NCBI GenBank assembly: GCA_004764695.1 | Contig: SMSO01000036.1 | Coordinates: 2,020,001-2,084,000 of the forward strand | Length of the DNA: 64,000 bases | Direction: 5' to 3' | From: Schizochytrium sp. TIO01 | Taxonomy: Eukaryota > Sar > Bigyra > Thraustochytrida > Thraustochytriidae | Shown here: positions 61,185 through 64,000 of the stretch, piece by piece | Numbering within the stretch: position 1 is the stretch's first letter | How the letters are laid out: each line of letters begins with the position of its first letter | The notes under the pieces: generated by a model | Told to the model about the DNA's origin: nothing | What the model saw: the letters and a program-made list of their open reading frames with translations, nothing else | The model's database searches: none | Translations under genes and position numbers: made by a program

Positions 61185-63503
61185 TCATGCTTGAGGGTAC
61201 TGAGATAAGTCCACAACAAATCGCGCTCCCTTCATAAAAGGATACGCCCCAGCCCACTCTGGCAAAGTAGAGGTGCCAACTTCGGCCACACCATGATGAA
61301 TGGGATGTGTCAGCGTGCCACGAAAAACTAGTGCGTCTCCACTTTTCATCACTATCCGCGCTCCATTGATTGTCACTACAGCGTCCTCTCCTATGCTAAT
61401 AAGGGTTTTGCACGCGTCGCTTAACACAGGGCGTGGCTCCTCTGCGCATCCATGCACGAAACATTGTAACTGTGCTTCCCGGAACCCGCCCGGTGTCGCA
61501 CATTCCTGAAGCATACGTACACCTGCCTGCCTATCAGCAGTGGTAAATCTTGGATCATTTTCAATGGTAGAACATGCCTTTGTTGAAGCCGCATCAAAGT
61601 GCGAGGCCCATGAATCAGCATGCAATGGCATGGAAAAGGATGGGAAGCTCATCCGCAAACCATCCCCAATTTGCAACAACGGCGCCATGCGGCAAAGGTG
61701 GGTCGAAGCGTACACTGCGTCAAACAGAGCCTTGCCACCATCACTGCAGTAGTTGCGGATGAATATCACAGGGATATGACCATGACGAATAGGTTGCATC
61801 TGGTCAACTGTATTTTGATTCAATGGTAACCCACGCGCAAGGTGAACTCGAATGTGCTCTCGTAGGTCTTCGCATTGCATCATGTACCGATCTTCTATCA
61901 TCTGCGGTGTGATGCATAGCTGAACGACTTCTGAGTTTGTTGAAGCCATTTGAGCCTCACACTGGACGGGTTCTTGGACAATAAGGACTGTTCCATTGTG
62001 AGCACCAGCAGCCACGAGAGAACGAGAGCCATCTGCGCTCCGACGAAGATGCGCCGGCTGGAAAGCCGCCATGGCCAATACAAAGCGCCTCCGTGAAACG
62101 TTAGGACCAAACTTTGCCATCACTGCCGCAAAAAGTTCCTGAACTGTTGCTGTCGTTGGCAGTGTAACAACAATGGACTTCTTTCTTTTCTCAATGAACA
62201 CGCGCATAGTAAAAGTATTCGACGATTGAAGAGGGGCGCTGCGGCCCGTTTGTGTGCGGGTATCTACGCATTCCTCAATCCAATTGACGGTTCTAAGTGC
62301 GATATCTACAGAGCTAGTTCCGTCACGCAGACGAGTTGGTTTGCCGTCGAACTCGATATCGTGAATGTTCTTCATTGACGGCCGCCAACCAGTTGCCATG
62401 AGAAGACGCAACACTGTGCCAAAGTGCGTCTCGAAACAGCTGTTTTGAAGGTTTTCAACCCGAATAGCCAGGGGTGCCCCGCTTTGTGCGCGCTCCAAAA
62501 GGCCGCGAAGAGAGGTCATCATGGTCTTGATCCCCAACATCCAGCGGACGTCCACACGGTCAAGGAGCGTAGCCAATTGGTTCGCGGCCTCTTGCAAGAC
62601 CTCATCAATGGACTCAAAAGAAGAGCTGCTGGTGTGACTCTGCGATAGCATTACAGGTGGCTGGCCCATGACCATAAGGTCTTGATTGTCGCCGCTGTGA
62701 TTCCGAGAGAGAATAACCGGGTCGCCCCTGCGTCGCTTTGCCTCAGCTTCTCCAGCCTCCTCGCGAGACGATTGTGTCTGGGCCCTGCATACCGTCCTTG
62801 GCTCCACCTTATCATGAAACTGGCCTGAATTACTACTCGCTGCCGTACAAGGGGCCATCGGCGGTGATGTTTCATGTGAAGCAGTCTGCATTGAAGTGCT
62901 TTGAGAACTCGCATTTCCCACATCTTCGTTTCCAATCTCAGTTTCAACTGAATTACGTGTAAGGTTTTCGTCTGCAACTGCATTAGTATATGTGTTCGAA
63001 GCTATGTTCGCGTTTGTATTGGCGTTCGTGGCAATGTGGTCTGCATTAGATCGCGCTCTACGTTCGCCATTACGTCCATAAGTGGCATCCTGGCCGATCC
63101 TACTACTACGCATTGCTTTCACGACCTCCTCCTGATGCGAAGCTGCTCCTGGATGTTTAGCAACTCCCTGTTCTGCAGTGTTTGGACTTCCAAGGTTGTT
63201 TGAAGAAGGTTCATTTGGCACCAAGCTTGGCGCTGGAGTCGGATCTACACTCAAATGTGATGAAGATGTCGAAGGCGCTGCACGCTTAGCGCCAGCTCGG
63301 ACGCCCGTGTCTGTGTTGATGTTGATGTCGAGGTCCAGATCAAGGTCTGCCCCACGAGGTTGCTCTTGGGTGACTTGATCACCGGAGTTCGTGAAGTCTG
63401 GGGGGGTAGCAGCGCTGGCGTTGGCATCGGCGTTGGTGCTCCTAGCCTTCTGCGCTCTCGCCATCTCCGCGCCCATGGCAGGATTTTGCGAAGCGTCGGC
63501 CAT
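61185..63503 (-). CDS. AlkB-like 2-oxoglutarate/Fe(II) dioxygenase with PUB-like and ubiquitin-like domains
   Basis: 772 residues from the ATG at 63503 (MADASQNP); the frame continues 24 codons upstream only from a GTG. The first 290 residues are disordered, with LDLDLDININTD and Asn/Ala/Thr-rich stretches. Residues about 300-400 look like a PUB domain (IRVENLQNSCFETHFGTVLR, then LLMATGW); PUB domains bind the p97/VCP tail. About 430-515 resembles a ubiquitin-like or UBX fold (TMRVFIEKRKKSIVVTLP, TVQELFAAVMAKFG). About 560-772 is an AlkB-type oxygenase: H628-A-D630 as the HxD iron site, a SGDALVFRG segment, H736/H737 in HPIHHGV as the distal iron ligand, and R761 in GARFVVDLSQ as the likely 2-oxoglutarate contact. 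AlkB enzymes demethylate nucleic acids or proteins. Substrate is unknown. The PUB-like and Ubl calls are weaker than the AlkB call. Confidence 0.8.
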   Translation of the reverse strand: MADASQNPAMGAEMARAQKARSTNADANASAATPPDFTNSGDQVTQEQPRGADLDLDLDININTDTGVRAGAKRAAPSTSSSHLSVDPTPAPSLVPNEPSSNNLGSPNTAEQGVAKHPGAASHQEEVVKAMRSSRIGQDATYGRNGERRARSNADHIATNANTNANIASNTYTNAVADENLTRNSVETEIGNEDVGNASSQSTSMQTASHETSPPMAPCTAASSNSGQFHDKVEPRTVCRAQTQSSREEAGEAEAKRRRGDPVILSRNHSGDNQDLMVMGQPPVMLSQSHTSSSSFESIDEVLQEAANQLATLLDRVDVRWMLGIKTMMTSLRGLLERAQSGAPLAIRVENLQNSCFETHFGTVLRLLMATGWRPSMKNIHDIEFDGKPTRLRDGTSSVDIALRTVNWIEECVDTRTQTGRSAPLQSSNTFTMRVFIEKRKKSIVVTLPTTATVQELFAAVMAKFGPNVSRRRFVLAMAAFQPAHLRRSADGSRSLVAAGAHNGTVLIVQEPVQCEAQMASTNSEVVQLCITPQMIEDRYMMQCEDLREHIRVHLARGLPLNQNTVDQMQPIRHGHIPVIFIRNYCSDGGKALFDAVYASTHLCRMAPLLQIGDGLRMSFPSFSMPLHADSWASHFDAASTKACSTIENDPRFTTADRQAGVRMLQECATPGGFREAQLQCFVHGCAEEPRPVLSDACKTLISIGEDAVVTINGARIVMKSGDALVFRGTLTHPIHHGVAEVGTSTLPEWAGAYPFMKGARFVVDLSQYPQA

Positions 63504-63885
63504 ACCCGCGCGGATCACCGGAGATGCGGCGGAAGGTGCAAGCGGGAGCGAGGGAACGAAGCTCTTGTGCCCCACTCGCTACCGAGATCCGCGTTTGCGG
63601 TGATTGTGTTCTGCGAGACCATACTCGACAATAATGATAATCTTGATCTTTTCGTGATCATTTTTTTGTTACTGTTCTTGTTGTTCTCCTCATAATTGAG
63701 CAAGTAAATGTGGACTTCTTAAGAATCCCTCACTCATCAACAGACTGAGGTTTCAAAGAATCAAGTGAGAGATAGCCTTACTTTGGTTTCTGCAAATGAG
63801 TGAATGGAATGGTTGGGGGGTGTCTTGTTTTCTAACCTTGTGATAAAATAACTGTATCTTACTTTTTACAATCTTGTGCTGGTAG
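63504..63885. other. upstream region of the AlkB-like gene
   Basis: Holds the promoter and 5' UTR of the AlkB-like gene (-) and possibly the start of a gene reading to the right. From 63,640 on it is AT-rich. CTAAC at 63832-63836 and a pyrimidine-rich stretch ending in TAG at 63883-63885 could be a branch point and a 3' splice site. Confidence 0.35.
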
Positions 63886-64000
63886 AAAAGGTTTAGTCGA
63901 TCTGGATGCTCATGAGAAGAAGATTGAGAACCTCACAGAAATCGAAGCTCGCAGTCTCGGAGTTGAGGAATCCTATGGATCTACGGGTAAAACACACCTG
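63886..64000 (+). CDS. possible partial exon running off the window
   Basis: The frame is open from 63836 to the end of the window. From 63886 it reads as a charged helical protein (LDAHEKKIENLTEIEARS). It follows a TAG that looks like an intron acceptor, and GGGTAAAAC at the window edge could be a donor. No ATG lies in this frame here. It could be an internal exon of a gene to the right, or chance. Confidence 0.25.

Overview
This is nuclear DNA of a protist, not of a bacterium. Nine clear protein-coding genes sit on both strands as long, apparently intronless ORFs. They are separated by long stretches of microsatellites, AT-rich DNA and polypyrimidine tracts. Eukaryotic families (FYVE-SYLF, a DEAH-type RNA helicase relative with an RS domain, TRM10, a PUB-like domain, a myristoylated NDPK-like protein) and the absence of operons or ribosome binding sites support this. 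The intron-poor genes and tandem secreted sulfatases would suit a stramenopile such as a thraustochytrid, but that placement is a guess. I saw no rRNA, tRNA, CRISPR array or recognisable transposon.

Layout. 1-6.7 kb: gene-poor, with short repeats. 6.7-11 kb: two tandem secreted arylsulfatases (+). 14.4-15.4 kb: myristoylated NDPK-like protein (+). 16.0-22.5 kb: a giant leucine-rich-repeat protein (-) ending in a NEL-type E3 ubiquitin ligase domain, a catalytic module known from bacterial type III effectors. 25.4-28.2 kb: FYVE-SYLF membrane-trafficking protein (+). 28.9-31.2 kb: unknown two-part protein (-). 31.2-51.1 kb: a 20-kb gene desert with very long tetra-, penta- and hexanucleotide arrays. 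51.1-53.9 kb: polyglutamine/ankyrin-like protein (+). 55.4-58.0 kb: RS-domain DEAH-type pseudo-helicase (-). 58.4-60.6 kb: TRM10 tRNA methyltransferase fused to a short-chain dehydrogenase (+). 61.2-63.5 kb: PUB-like/ubiquitin-like/AlkB-like dioxygenase (-). A possible exon runs off the right edge.

The two most exciting items are the LRR-NEL ligase in a eukaryotic chromosome and the TRM10-SDR fusion. The fusion joins in one chain two families that associate as separate subunits (TRMT10C/MRPP1 and HSD17B10/MRPP2) in animal mitochondrial RNase P, and it carries an N-terminus that looks like a mitochondrial presequence. The SDR half lacks the catalytic lysine. Its divergent neighbour is a helicase relative that has lost its ATPase motifs but keeps the helicase C-terminal fold. 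With the AlkB-like protein, these form a small island of genes probably concerned with RNA processing or modification.

Four of the genes (LRR-NEL, FYVE-SYLF, the unknown (-) gene, polyQ/ankyrin) are each interrupted by single-base frame changes, six sites in all. Most lie in low-complexity or homopolymer sequence. Both insertions and one deletion occur, and each gene's total length becomes a multiple of three when they are corrected. Residual assembly indels are the simplest explanation, but real alleles cannot be excluded. Protein coordinates given for these genes assume the correction.
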